Source: Pseudoflavonifractor phocaeensis (lineage in GTDB: Bacteria; Bacillota; Clostridia; Oscillospirales; Oscillospiraceae). From it: DNA of 51,000 nt. The stretch lies in contig NZ_JACJLC010000017.1 in the NCBI RefSeq assembly GCF_016901955.1, positions 1 to 51,000 of the forward strand. Reading direction: 5' to 3'. This document shows, piece after piece, positions 28,841 to 38,800 of this stretch (the stretch's first letter is position 1; each line of letters opens with the position of its first letter). The translations under genes and the position numbers were made by a program. The notes below the pieces were generated by a model. It saw only the letters and a list, made by a program, of their open reading frames with translations. It had not been told where the DNA came from and did no database searches.

Positions 28841-31063
28841 ATGTTACGTCGAGTAGGAGCTGCCGCATTGGCGCTCTGTATGGCCACTGGCCTGGTTTCC
28901 GGAGTGTCTCCGGCGGCCAAAGCACAGCCGGGGCAATCATCCTTGGCCATTGAGGAGGAGTATCTGTTTGCCGGCCGGAACAACGACTACTACACCGAAG
29001 AGGCCTATTATGCCACTCCGGTGGTGGTGGATTTGGACGGCGACGGAGCGTTGGAGGCCATCAACGCCGCCTACTCCCTTTCTGTGGTGAACGCGGTAAC
29101 TGGTATGGAAAAGTGGCGAATCAATGCGGGTAAAGACCGCTCCACCCCCTATTCCGACTACGGCAACGTGGCATCGGGCCAAGTGTTCGCGGATTTCAAA
29201 GTGCTGGATCTGGACGGCGACGGTGAGCTGGAAATTGTCATCGGGTACGGCAACGGCTCCCTGTCTGTGCTCAACAGCGAGGGATACTTTGAGCCGGGCT
29301 GGCCTCAGAAGCCCACCAGCAGCCCCATTCGCTCCCTGGCGGTGGGGGACGTCAACGGTGACGGCAAGCTGGAGATCGTGGTAGGCGTGGGAATCGCTTC
29401 ATCGGTAAGTGTGTGGGTCTATCGTAGCGATGGCACCATTCTGCCGGGCTGGCCTCAACTGGCAGATTCCCAGAACGCCAACTACTCCCAGAGTACCATT
29501 ACGGGCAATGCCTACAATTACGGCGTATTTGCCAACTCTATTGCTCTGGGCGATCTGAACGGGGATAACGTCCCTGAGATCATCGTCCCCAATGACACCG
29601 CCTTTATCGGCGCCTACTACGGGGACAGCTCCCTGGTGACCGCTTCCGACCTGTTTGAAGGCCGGAGCTGGGGCAAGGTGGCGGTCTATGAGGACTACGA
29701 CCAGGAGATCTCCTGCGAAAACGAGGGCTGGGGCTACCCCGTGGACGGGGATGAGACCCGTGCCGAGCTTTACCGGGCCACCTTTGGCCACTCCGCGGCG
29801 ACCTACAGCGACGTGGACGGCGACGGTGTTTCGGAGGTAGTGGTGACCGGACTGGTGTTCGACCGCACCGGTTACAACCAGTCCAACGACGCCACTCTGG
29901 AAGACACCCGGTACATGACCGCCTTCATCTTCAACCAGGACCGCACCCGCTACGTCAATGAAGCCCTGGGCTTTGACTGGACCTCCGCTCCCCGGGATCT
30001 GGGCAGATGCCTGAAGTCCTATGACAAGGTTTCCCTGGCCGGCGGCGTCTTCTCCGAGCCGGTGTGCGCCGACCTGGACGGGGACGGGTACCAGGAGATC
30101 CTCTTCAACTCCTACAACGGCAAGCTCCACTGCTTCAACCTGGACGGCACGGAGCACGGCCAGTGGCCCTTCACCCTGCCCAAGAGCACCTCTACGGCGT
30201 TTGAGTTTGCCTGCCCGCCGGTGTGCAAGGACATCAACGGCGACGGCAAGCTGGAGGTCATCGTGGCCTCCTATACCGAGAACAACGACCGCACCGATAC
30301 CAAGGTCAACGGCGCGCTGTATGTGCTGGACTGCGACGGCAACCTGCTGGCCAGCCACGACCTCCACGACGGCTACGCCAGCTACAGCGGCACTGTTTCG
30401 ATGCACAACGGCTGCATGGCCACTCCTCTGGTGGAGGACGTGGACGGGGACGGCAAGTACGAGGTGCTGCTCAACACCACCTACTACGCCCTGTGCTGCT
30501 ATGAGCTGGACTACGACGCAGGCAAGACCTTCTCCGACGTGGCAGCGGGCTCCTATTACGAGGCTCCGGTGAAGTGGGCGGTGAACAAGGGCATCACTAC
30601 CGGCGTGAGCTCCACCCTGTTCGGCATCAACGCCGTCTGCGACCGGGCCCAGATCATGACCTTCCTGTGGCGGACCGCCGGCAGCCCCACCCCCAAGACC
30701 ACCACAAATCCCTTCTCGGACGTCCCCGCCGGCTCCTATTACTATGACGCCGTGCTGTGGGCGGTGGAGAACGGCATCACCACCGGTACCGGCGCCGGGC
30801 TCTTTTCCCCCACCCGGCAGTGCAGCCGGGCCGAGATTCTGACCTTCCTCTACCGCTTTATGGGTGAGCCCAGCTACCGCTCTACCTGGGAGCCCTTCCG
30901 GGATGTGGACGGTACGGAGTATTTCTATGACGCCATGATGTGGTCGGTGGAAAACCATCTCACCGACGGCTTCCTCGGGGAGTACAGCTTCGGGCCCAAC
31001 ACGCCCTGTGTTCGCACTGAGGCCATGACCTTCCTCTACCGGATGGTGGGCCTGGTGGTGTGA
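28841..31063 (+). CDS. Secreted FG-GAP/VCBS-repeat protein with C-terminal SLH anchor
   Basis: The 740-residue protein has a signal peptide (about 1-27) and about eight FG-GAP-type calcium loops (for example VVDLDGDGALEAI, VGDVNGDGKLEIVVG, CADLDGDGYQEILF, VEDVDGDGKYEVLL), expected to form a beta-propeller. Three SLH repeats occupy the last 190 residues (SDVPAGSYYYDAVLWAVENG and relatives). It should be held on the cell surface and bind Ca2+; adhesion or polysaccharide binding is plausible. AAGGAG precedes the start at longer than usual spacing. It is a single-gene unit with its own terminator. Confidence 0.92.
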   Translation: MLRRVGAAALALCMATGLVSGVSPAAKAQPGQSSLAIEEEYLFAGRNNDYYTEEAYYATPVVVDLDGDGALEAINAAYSLSVVNAVTGMEKWRINAGKDRSTPYSDYGNVASGQVFADFKVLDLDGDGELEIVIGYGNGSLSVLNSEGYFEPGWPQKPTSSPIRSLAVGDVNGDGKLEIVVGVGIASSVSVWVYRSDGTILPGWPQLADSQNANYSQSTITGNAYNYGVFANSIALGDLNGDNVPEIIVPNDTAFIGAYYGDSSLVTASDLFEGRSWGKVAVYEDYDQEISCENEGWGYPVDGDETRAELYRATFGHSAATYSDVDGDGVSEVVVTGLVFDRTGYNQSNDATLEDTRYMTAFIFNQDRTRYVNEALGFDWTSAPRDLGRCLKSYDKVSLAGGVFSEPVCADLDGDGYQEILFNSYNGKLHCFNLDGTEHGQWPFTLPKSTSTAFEFACPPVCKDINGDGKLEVIVASYTENNDRTDTKVNGALYVLDCDGNLLASHDLHDGYASYSGTVSMHNGCMATPLVEDVDGDGKYEVLLNTTYYALCCYELDYDAGKTFSDVAAGSYYEAPVKWAVNKGITTGVSSTLFGINAVCDRAQIMTFLWRTAGSPTPKTTTNPFSDVPAGSYYYDAVLWAVENGITTGTGAGLFSPTRQCSRAEILTFLYRFMGEPSYRSTWEPFRDVDGTEYFYDAMMWSVENHLTDGFLGEYSFGPNTPCVRTEAMTFLYRMVGLVV

Positions 31064-31132
31064 TCTCCCTGGCGGGCCGACAAGAGAGTCGCCGGAAAAG
31101 TCCGGCAGATGCCCGCTGTGAACTGTAATACC

Positions 31133-31170
31133 AGAAGGGGCTGCTGCGCACCAGCGCAGCAGCCCCTTCT
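31133..31170 (+). terminator. Long hairpin after the FG-GAP gene
   Basis: A 17-bp perfect stem (AGAAGGGGCTGCTGCGC and complement) with a four-base loop, 70 bases after the stop. The T tract is poor (TTCTGCTTG). Confidence 0.65.
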
Positions 31171-31270
31171 GCTTGTCAAAAAAGCCTCGCGGAGTTCGTG
31201 CCCGCAGGCACGAAAAAAGCTTAATGGCGCATATACAATACAAGTGCAACAGTGTAAGAAAGAAGTGGAC

Positions 31271-32281
31271 TCATAGGGGATGCGCCCTTACAATGGTGTT
31301 TGCGGACAACCAAATGAAGGGGGGCAACCCTAAGTCGTAAGGGCACTTGAGAACCTGGCCGGAGACAATGCTCTTGTTCTCCGGCTTATAGGCTTTCACA
31401 TCTGCAATGGTGCAGGGCTCCCACCCCCAGGCGTGATCAATGAGCAGCTCCGCATTGATGCCGAAGAGATTATATAAGAGCGCCTCATTATGATACTCCC
31501 CGGGCTTGCCAATGGAGCACCGGGCGATGTCCCCCATGGTGTACAGGCCGTGGGCCTCCAGCTTGGAAGCGTATCCTTTGCCCACTCGCCAGAAATCAGT
31601 GAGGGGACGGTGGGTCCATAAAAGCCGCCGATAGCTTATCTCGTTGAGCTTGGCGATGCGCACCCCGAACGAATCGGGGTGGACATGCTTGGCCACAATA
31701 TCCATTGCAACTTTGGCCAGGTACAAGTTGGTCCCCATACCCGCTGCGGCGGTGATGCCGGTAGTCTTAAGGATGTCCAGAATGATGGTGCGGGTCAGCT
31801 CCCGAGCCGTCATTTTGTAGGTGTCCAGGTAATTGGTGAGGTCCATGAACACCTCGTCGATGGAGTAAGTGAAGATGTCCTCTGGAGCTACATATTTCAG
31901 ATAAACACTGTAAATCTTCGTGCTCCAGTCAACGTAGTGGGCCATCCGGGGCGGGGCCACGATATAGTCCAGGGCCAGGGAGGGATCACTCTGCACATCC
32001 GGGTCGTGCCAGGAGGAGCCGGTGAGCTGATGCCCCGGGGCGCTCCACTTGCGTTTGGCGTTGACCTCGGCAACCTTTTGAACCACCTCAAAGAGACGGG
32101 CCCGTCCTCCAATGCCGTAGGCTTTCAGAGAGGGGGAGACGGCCAGGCAAATGGTTTTGTCCGTGCGGCTCTGATCTGCCACCACCAGGTTGGTGGTCAT
32201 AGGGTCCAATCCCCGCTCCACACATTCCACGCTGGCGTAAAAACTTTTCAGGTCGCAGCAGATATAGGTCCGCTCTTTCAT
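31271..32281 (-). pseudogene. Y-family DNA polymerase (UmuC/DinB type), C-terminally truncated
   Basis: Catalytic palm features are present: CCDLKSFYASVECVERG at the start and YSIDEVFMDLT with the acidic pair. The thumb and part of the little-finger domain follow, up to SGQVLKCPYD. The last 20 residues do not fit the family, and the usual 120-150 further residues are missing, so the little-finger domain is cut. Such polymerases copy damaged DNA and are often carried on mobile elements in Firmicutes. It may retain some fold but is probably inactive or altered. Confidence 0.75.
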
Positions 32282-32325
32282 ATCTCTCCCCCCTCCATCA
32301 ATAGTATCTCACAAATTCAGTCCAG

Positions 32326-33057
32326 TTATCGGGACCATCCCAGCACGGCATACAGTTCTTTCTGGGCGGCCTCCGGGAAATTTTTGCGGATCTGTTGGTA
32401 GATCAAAGCCTTGGACATCTTTGGCGCCGCTGCATAGGCGGAAGAAACATGGTCATAGCCCAACAGGGCCTCCGGCGTGGTGTAGACGGAAATGGGCCAG
32501 CCGTAGGGGATACCCCGTTTGTTAATCCGCTGCCGGAAGTCTCGGATCAGGAGGTATCCGCCCATCTGGAGGTCGATGACCGTGCCCTCGAAGTTTTTCT
32601 CCCCGCCCTTGCCAAAGCCGGCCCGCTGTTTCAGGGCGAAGGAGAACCACTCGTCCTGCCCGGCAAAGCAGTCCATGATCCGCTTCTGCCGCATGGGAGC
32701 CAGCTCGTCCTCTCAGCGGCTGTCAAAGTCATAGCTGTCCCGCCGCCAGTTGGCGAAGTGGGGAAACCAGGCTTTGGAGATGAAGCCGGCCTTTTTCCCG
32801 AAAAACTTGCCGTAGGCCGCCTGACCGCTCCGAGCCATGAGGCAACGCCACTCCCAGGGGTCCTGCTCCGCATCACCGGACCACCAGTAGAGGGGGGCGG
32901 TGTGCTCCTCCACGGAGAAGCCAGCCACCTCATTCTTGAACAGGGGCAGAAAACCAATCTCATTGATCCAGCCTATCAGCTCCTCCCAGCTCTGGATGCG
33001 GGCGGGATCATCCCAAGCCATGCCCCGCATGATCCACTCGCCGTTCTCAATGGCCAT
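32326..33057 (-). pseudogene. AlkZ-related / DNA-repair-neighbour protein interrupted by one TGA
   Basis: Two open frames, 33057-32713 and 32712-32326, are in the same frame and together give about 243 codons. The only break is a TGA at 32713-32715. From memory of relatives (AlkZ-related proteins of Firmicutes, which read ...YDFDxLWDDEL...), a Trp codon stood there, so TGG to TGA is the simplest event. The first part has GFSVEEHTAPLYWWSGD and the second GEKNFEGTVIDLQMGGYLL. It precedes the truncated Y-family polymerase gene, so two repair-type genes decayed together. A sequencing error or TGA readthrough is not excluded. Confidence 0.65.
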
Positions 33058-33125
33058 GGTGTCGCCCCCTTCATCGTTTTGTCTTCATTATAGCATGTTG
33101 GGGTGTGGGATACCATCCCCGCGGC

Positions 33126-34304
33126 TTACGACATATCCATACCGTTCAAAAACTGTGCCTCTGAGATACGGAACTCGATTTGAATGCCGTAATTTCTGGT
33201 CAAAGTCACGGCCTTGATTATCTGGGAGGCAATGACTTTTTTCTCCGGGATGCTGGCCGCGTCAAATATCTGCGCCCAGGAGAGAAGGTTCTGATGCTGC
33301 ATGGCAATTTCTTCGGCAATGGACTTGGCCTCTCCGTAACTGCTTTGTATAGATTCGATGTCCTGAATCAACCGGACTATCCGTTCCTGTACAGTATCCA
33401 TCCGTTTCTTTATTTGTTCTGATGTAAATACACAGTTTCCTTCCATGGAGTCCAACATCATATCTTCCCATTTGCTTAATTCTTTTGTGGCTTTGGTATA
33501 TTCGGCCTTCATAATAGTCAGTTTTTCTTGGTAGTGCTTGGTGGATGCTTGAACCTGATGTTTCAGGAATGTATCTTCATTCACCTGCTTGGCTCTCTCG
33601 AAAATGCCGTGGAGCACAGACTCCACGACACGGTCCACCTTCTCTGCACAGTAGGTGGATGGACCGTCGCATTGCTCCTTATGCTGGGTTCGGTTGTAGC
33701 ACTTATAAACTGCGATCCGTTCCGGGTTCTGCGTGGGGTAGTGATTCTTCCTTGCGGTAGTAGCAAAAATGCGGCCACCACAGTGACCGCAATAGACATT
33801 CCCGGAGAGGAGAGCTTTGCCGACGATTCTGCGCGGATAGGCTCCGGAAGAACGGACCACGGTGGCTTCACTGCCATCCGCAAGTGTTACTGTTTCCGGT
33901 TCCCATCCGCATTGAATGGCGTAATTGATGGATCTCTGTTTCCGTGCTTTTGCTACCCGTTGGAATTGCTCCAGCGGGATGATCTGCAGATCCGGAAATA
34001 CCTCTGACTGTGTCTCTCCGCTGCGCAGAATCCCAACATTCATGATATTTGAGAGGATATGTTGAATCGTGGAGTAGTGGAACGGTTCCCCTGTCCGCAG
34101 GTTGACAATGCCTTCGCTTTTCAGAACGGTCGAGATCTTTCGCCCTCCGTAGCCATAGCGGTCGGTTAGATCGAACATACGCTTGACGGCGATGGCCTCC
34201 TCTGGATTGATCTCAATGTCGTAGAGTTCACGGTTCTTTTTCCCAAGACGGCCCTTTTTGACCAATCGGAAACCATAGGGCGACCATCCGAACCGCAGCT
34301 GGCT
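33126..34304 (-). pseudogene. Large serine recombinase lacking its catalytic domain
   Basis: The frame covers the recombinase domain (YGFRLVKKGRLGKKNRELYD onward), the zinc ribbon (CGHCGGRI ... YKCYN ... CDG) and the coiled-coil C-terminus of a large serine recombinase of the TndX/TnpX type. The N-terminal resolvase domain with the nucleophilic Ser is absent; an in-frame TGA closes the frame upstream. It cannot recombine DNA alone, though a DNA-binding fragment from a TTG at 34265 might be made. Confidence 0.8.
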
Positions 34305-34669
34305 TCACTGCGTCATGGGAGTTCCACCCCCGGCAGGATCTCTGTCGGCCGCCCTCCTTGCTTGAGTCTGGGACTGGACGGAAGTATCATTGTCCCTGAC
34401 GGAATCATCGCGATACAGCTTGCCACAGGCTGTTTTATGGACGGATGGACCCGCTTGGCACCTTGTTTGGCCGTCGTTGATAGAGGTTATATCCGGCAAA
34501 CTGACATAACCGAACAAATATTGTGAGGGTGACTTCGTTTGCAGCTTGTACCGGAACCTCTACAGGTGGTCTTGGCGCATCCTCCAGCGTCGCTTGCCCT
34601 TTTCCGGAGGGCCCCGCCAGGAAGGTATTCAGACGATCGGATATTTGATTTTCAAAGCACACAGAGGGA
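34305..34669. other. Gap without a recognisable gene upstream of the recombinase remnant
   Basis: Several short frames exist, none with a ribosome site or familiar sequence. The missing 5' part of the recombinase gene is not here, so this is probably a deletion or insertion junction. Confidence 0.4.
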
Positions 34670-34703
34670 AAAGGTCCCCTCACTGCGTAGGCAGTGAGAG
34701 GAC
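34670..34703 (-). terminator. Terminator after the sigma-like HTH gene
   Basis: Thirteen-base arms with one mismatch (GTCCTCTCACTGC / GCAGTGAGGGGAC on the minus strand), then CTTTTCC, 15 bases after the stop. Confidence 0.75.
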
Positions 34704-34717
34704 GCTTTTGTAACCCT

Positions 34718-34981
34718 TTATTTCAAAAATCTTTTGATCCGAGCAAATTTTTTTGAAATCGTGTTTCTACTACAGCCCCGCTGCCTGGCGATCTCTGCTT
34801 CGCTGTATCCATGAATCACAAGCAATGTAAGCAGTTCCAGGTCGGCGTTGGAGAGCAAATTGATTTTTCGGAAAAGGTCGGGGTCTTCAATGGTGTCGAT
34901 CCAGGCATATTGGCCAGGGAAATCCTGTTCGTCGAAGGTAGTGGATAACGCAGGAAATTTTTTTAAGAGAGAAGACCGCAC
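34718..34981 (-). CDS. Sigma-70 region 4-like HTH protein (87 residues)
   Basis: The C-terminal half reads LELLTLLVIHGYSEAEIARQ and RGCSRNTISKKFARIKRF, a sigma region 4 / LuxR-type HTH. The N-terminal half is short and has no core-binding region. The GTG at 34981 has GAGGGG six bases upstream. Proteins of this size are common in Tn916/Tn1549-type elements near the recombinase, where they regulate transfer genes. It is divergent from the XRE gene. Confidence 0.8.
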   Translation of the reverse strand: MRSSLLKKFPALSTTFDEQDFPGQYAWIDTIEDPDLFRKINLLSNADLELLTLLVIHGYSEAEIARQRGCSRNTISKKFARIKRFLK

Positions 34982-35059
34982 GCTCTGCCCCTCATCCGAT
35001 ATTGCAGTACATTTTCATGCAGCGGAAAGCATTGTAAAATCACTTCGAGGTGAACTGCA

Positions 35060-35410
35060 GTGCGTGATTTTTCTAAAACTCTGGGTGACGCCGCCAAAAG
35101 GGCGCGTAATGAACTTGGCTGGACACAGAACCGTGTGGCGGAAGAGGCAGAGATCGATGTCCGCACGGTGGTCAACATAGAAAACTACAGGGCAAATCCA
35201 AAGTTAGAGGTGCTCTGGCCCTTTATCCGTACACTCCGCATAGATGCGAATGAAATTTTTTATCCCGAACTGCAATGCGAAAACCCTGTGATCATCCGGC
35301 TTCGCTGTTTGCTGGAGAACTGTTCCGAGCAAGAGGCAACCGCGCTGATCCCTGTTATAGAGGCCGTGTTGGAGGCTTTGCGCTCGGAACAGTACATACA
35401 AATCAAATAG
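35060..35410 (+). CDS. XRE-family transcriptional regulator
   Basis: The 116-residue protein has an N-terminal HTH_3 (about 8-65: AAKRARNELGWTQNRVAEEA then VRTVVNIENYRANPKLEVLW) and a C-terminal helical region. GTG at 35060 follows GAGGTG. It is divergent from the sigma-like gene with 78 bases between, so both promoters overlap and mutual control is likely. Typical element repressor. Confidence 0.85.
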   Translation: MRDFSKTLGDAAKRARNELGWTQNRVAEEAEIDVRTVVNIENYRANPKLEVLWPFIRTLRIDANEIFYPELQCENPVIIRLRCLLENCSEQEATALIPVIEAVLEALRSEQYIQIK

Positions 35411-35420
35411 TGATCCAAAT

Positions 35421-35462
35421 AAAAAAAGAGCCTGCGACCCTATTTATAGGGCAGCAGGCTCT
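35421..35462 (-). terminator. Terminator after the KTR gene
   Basis: AGAGCCTGC / GCAGGCTCT with an inner CCCTATTTATAGGG helix, followed on the minus strand by seven T. It lies between the convergent XRE and KTR genes. Confidence 0.92.
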
Positions 35463-35467
35463 GCGCT

Positions 35468-35641
35468 TTAAGCGTCTGGCTCCTTGCTCAAAATCATTTT
35501 CAGTTGTACAACATCTACTCGGCATTCCTTTTTACATCTGGGACAGTACAGCGGAAACCTGACCAGTACGGTATCTGCATACACTTTTGTTTTTGAACGT
35601 TCCCCGCAAACTGGACAGCGAAGCCAATATGATTGATTCAT
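35468..35641 (-). CDS. Cysteine-rich KTR domain protein
   Basis: A 57-residue zinc-ribbon protein has CPVCGERSKTKVYADT in the first half and LYCPRCKKEC in the second, ending in SKEPDA. This is the Cys-rich KTR family found on conjugative elements of gut Firmicutes. No clear ribosome site lies before the ATG at 35641. The family's function is not established; a DNA- or RNA-binding role is inferred from the ribbon. Confidence 0.85.
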   Translation of the reverse strand: MNQSYWLRCPVCGERSKTKVYADTVLVRFPLYCPRCKKECRVDVVQLKMILSKEPDA

Positions 35642-35764
35642 TGTGCTAATTTCAGCCCTCCTATGATGTATGCAAATAAGCCAGAACCTTTGGGAACGCT
35701 CTCTTGTTGGAGAAAGAGCATGCCCTGGTACTCAAACCGCCGTCTGTAAGATTCTCGTATAGCA

Positions 35765-35794
35765 GGGAGGGACCGGACGATGCCGGTCCCTCCC
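35765..35794 (-). terminator. Hairpin after the giant SLH gene
   Basis: Perfect 12-bp stem GGGAGGGACCGG / CCGGTCCCTCCC, 32 bases after the stop; a T-rich stretch is present only on the plus-strand side. Confidence 0.65.
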
Positions 35795-35826
35795 GCCGTT
35801 TGTTTTGGCTTCCTGTGCTCACCGGC

Positions 35827-38800
35827 TCAGGCCAGTTCTCTCCACAGGAAGGTGACCGCCTGGGCCCGGGACACGTCCATCCCGGGGCTGAACAGGGTGC
35901 CGGACTGGTTGGTGCCGATGGTGATGCCGTTTTCCACCGCCCAGGTGACGGCGTCGGTGTACCAGGCGTCCGCCGCCACGTCCTCAAAGCGCCTGCCGGA
36001 GGCTTCGGGGCAGCCGGCGGCCCGCCACTGGAAGGTCACCGCCTGGCTCCGGGTCACAGTCACATTGGGGCTGAAGGTGGTGCCGTCGCCGGTGCCGTTG
36101 GTGATGCCGTTCTCCACCGCCCACAGCATGGCGTCATAGTAGAAGGCCTCGCTGTCCACGTCCACGAAGGAGTGCTCGGTCGCGGTGGGCTCCGGACAGC
36201 CGGCGGCCCGCCACAGGAAGGTCACCATTTCCGCCCGGGTGAGGGTCACATCGGGACTGAACAGGGTGCCGGACTGGTTGGTGCCCTTGGTAATGCCGTT
36301 TTCCACCGCCCACAGCACCGCGTCATAGTAGTAGTCGCTCTCGAACACGTCGGTGAAGGGGTTCACAGGCTCCACCACGATCTCCCGGAAGGATGCCTGG
36401 ATCTCCACCTTGGAGGCGGGCATCTTGAAGGTGTACTTGCCGTCCCCCTTGTCGGTGAGCTCGAGCTCGTTGCCCTTGCTGTCGGTGACGGTGAGGGTGT
36501 CCAGCTCATAGCCCTCGTCGGGCTTCACCGTGATGGTGACAGTCCTTCCCTTGTATGCTCTGCTGGGGCTGACGGACACAGACCCTCCGGTGGTCCCTTC
36601 AGGCACGCTCACCCCATAGGTGACGGTTCCGCCGCCGCCGGGAGTGGGACCGGGGTCGGGGTTGGGGGTGTCGCCGCCGGAGATCACGGGCGTCGCGATC
36701 TGCAGGGTGATGGTCTGAATGGCGCTGTTCAGCATGCCGTCTTTGACGGCGACGAAGGACAGGGTGACGCTGCTGCTGACGGGGATGGAGCCGGTGTACC
36801 GGGTCCAGGTGTCGGGATCAAACGCTCCGCTGCCGGTGGTGTACCAGATCTCCGCCCCAGGGGTGTTGCAGATGAGGGTGACCTGCTGGGGGCCGTAGTA
36901 GGTTCCGCTGGAAATATTAGCGGCGGAAGGGGCCTCCACAGACGCCTGCTGCACCACAGGGGCCGGGTCACTCAAGTAGGTGTTGGGGAAGTCCGTGCCG
37001 GCGTAGCTGCTCAGGTCCTTATTTTTAGCCACATTCACGGCCACCTTGACCTGCTGGCCTGCTGTCAGAGGCGTCTCCGGGACCAGCCGCACCAGGCTGG
37101 TGTAGCTGGGAGCGGTGCCGCTGTATTTGATGTTGTCCGGAGCCCGCTCGCTGTCCACCTTTTCCAGGGTAAAGGGTGGGGTCTGCCCGTCTACCCACAG
37201 CTGAAAGCTGTCAGCGGTCAGGGTGTCCTCCTCCATGTACTTGCTGAACTGGATGTAGACCCCGTCGGTCTGGGGGGTGACTTTGGTGACCGTGGGCACC
37301 GAGTAGTCCACCATGGGGATGTTGACGTCCAGCTGGGGCGGCAGGACGGGGAGCCAGTTGACGTTTCCGATGGCTACGATGGCCGCCTTGTCGTTGTTGC
37401 TGCTGCCGGGCTGATAGCCGGCCGCTTCCGCCTCCACATACCACAGGCCCTGGGGCACGTCCCAGCCGTAGTGACCCTCCTGGTCGCTGGTCATGGGGTT
37501 GATCTGGGGCGCGTCGGTGTAGTCCACATAGGGCTTGCGGTCGTTGGTGGCCTGAACATCCGTGTTGATAACATGGCTGTAATCCGGGTTCCCAATGTCG
37601 CCGCCGGCATACTCCGGCTCAAACTCAATGGCGTTCTGGTACAGGGTGACGGTGGCCCCCGCCACGGGGTTGGAGAGGACGGCCTCGTAGACATAGCCGC
37701 TGGGGTCGTGCTTGATCTCCACGCCGCTGCCGCCGCTGGGGGGCACGGACTCGCCGTTCTCCGTCACCTCGGTCGTTGTGTCCGAGGACCAGCCGTCGCT
37801 GCCCGGTTCGACGACCTCCTTCTCCTCCCAGTACCTCTGGGTCTCCACGGTATCGGAGCTGATGGGGATCGTGCGGTACACGCCGGTGTAGTAGGTGATC
37901 CGCAGCTCCACGGTGGTGGTGGTCGTGGTGGTCTCGATGACCTTCACCAGGGCCCAGAGCTGGCCGTTTTCCACCCAGGTATAGTGGCGCTGCCGGTTGG
38001 TGGTGACGGTCTTTGTGACGGTGGTGACCTCCTCGATATTGCCGGCGTCGCCGCCGCTGCCCTGCTTGTAGCCCATGGCCGTGGCCCGGTTATACACCTG
38101 CTCGTAGAGGTAGCTGAAGCCGATGAACTGCCGCTGGGCCTCCGCCTTGGTCTGGTCGTTGGTGGCGTTGGCCGCCAGGCCCACAAAGGCGGTGCTCACA
38201 TTGTAGAGGGTGCCGGCCCCCGTAAATTCCAGCGGGCCCACCAGGATGCCCACCTTGCTCATCTCATCGGTGATCCGGCTGACGGCCAGATGGGTCACCT
38301 GGGCCTGATCCACGATCTCGCTCACGTCCCCCAAGGCATCCAGGGACATCTGGGCCAGCTTCGCCAGGTCCTTGCACTGGTCGGTGGGCAGGCCGCTGAA
38401 GGTGTCGTAGATCTCCAGCAGGTTCTTCCGGTAGCCCTCCAGCACGTCGGCGATGGTGCCCAGCTGCTCGCATTCGGTGGCTTCGCCGAAAAGGGCCTTG
38501 GTGTTCTTGAAGTAATCGAATGTCTGACCCATGAATCTGGCATCGTCACTGAGGGGCACTGCGTCCATGACGAAATTGGCGTAGGTCTCGTAGGAGATGT
38601 CGCTGCCCGCCACGCCGGAGTCAAAGTAGACCTGCATCTCCTCCTGGTTCAGGCGGCGGGTCTCGGTGGTGGTGGTCGTGGTGGTGGTGCCCTCGCCGTC
38701 AGCCAGCACCTGGGCTTCGCCTGTGAACAGGGGAACGCTTTGCAGGAGGATGGCGGCGATTCCGCCGTTCCGCACAGTGGCAGCGGCGGGCTCAAACCCA

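Noticed and set aside
29399..31249. 616-residue open frame opposite the FG-GAP/SLH gene
   Set aside because: Shadow frame; the plus strand has signal peptide, calcium loops and SLH domains.
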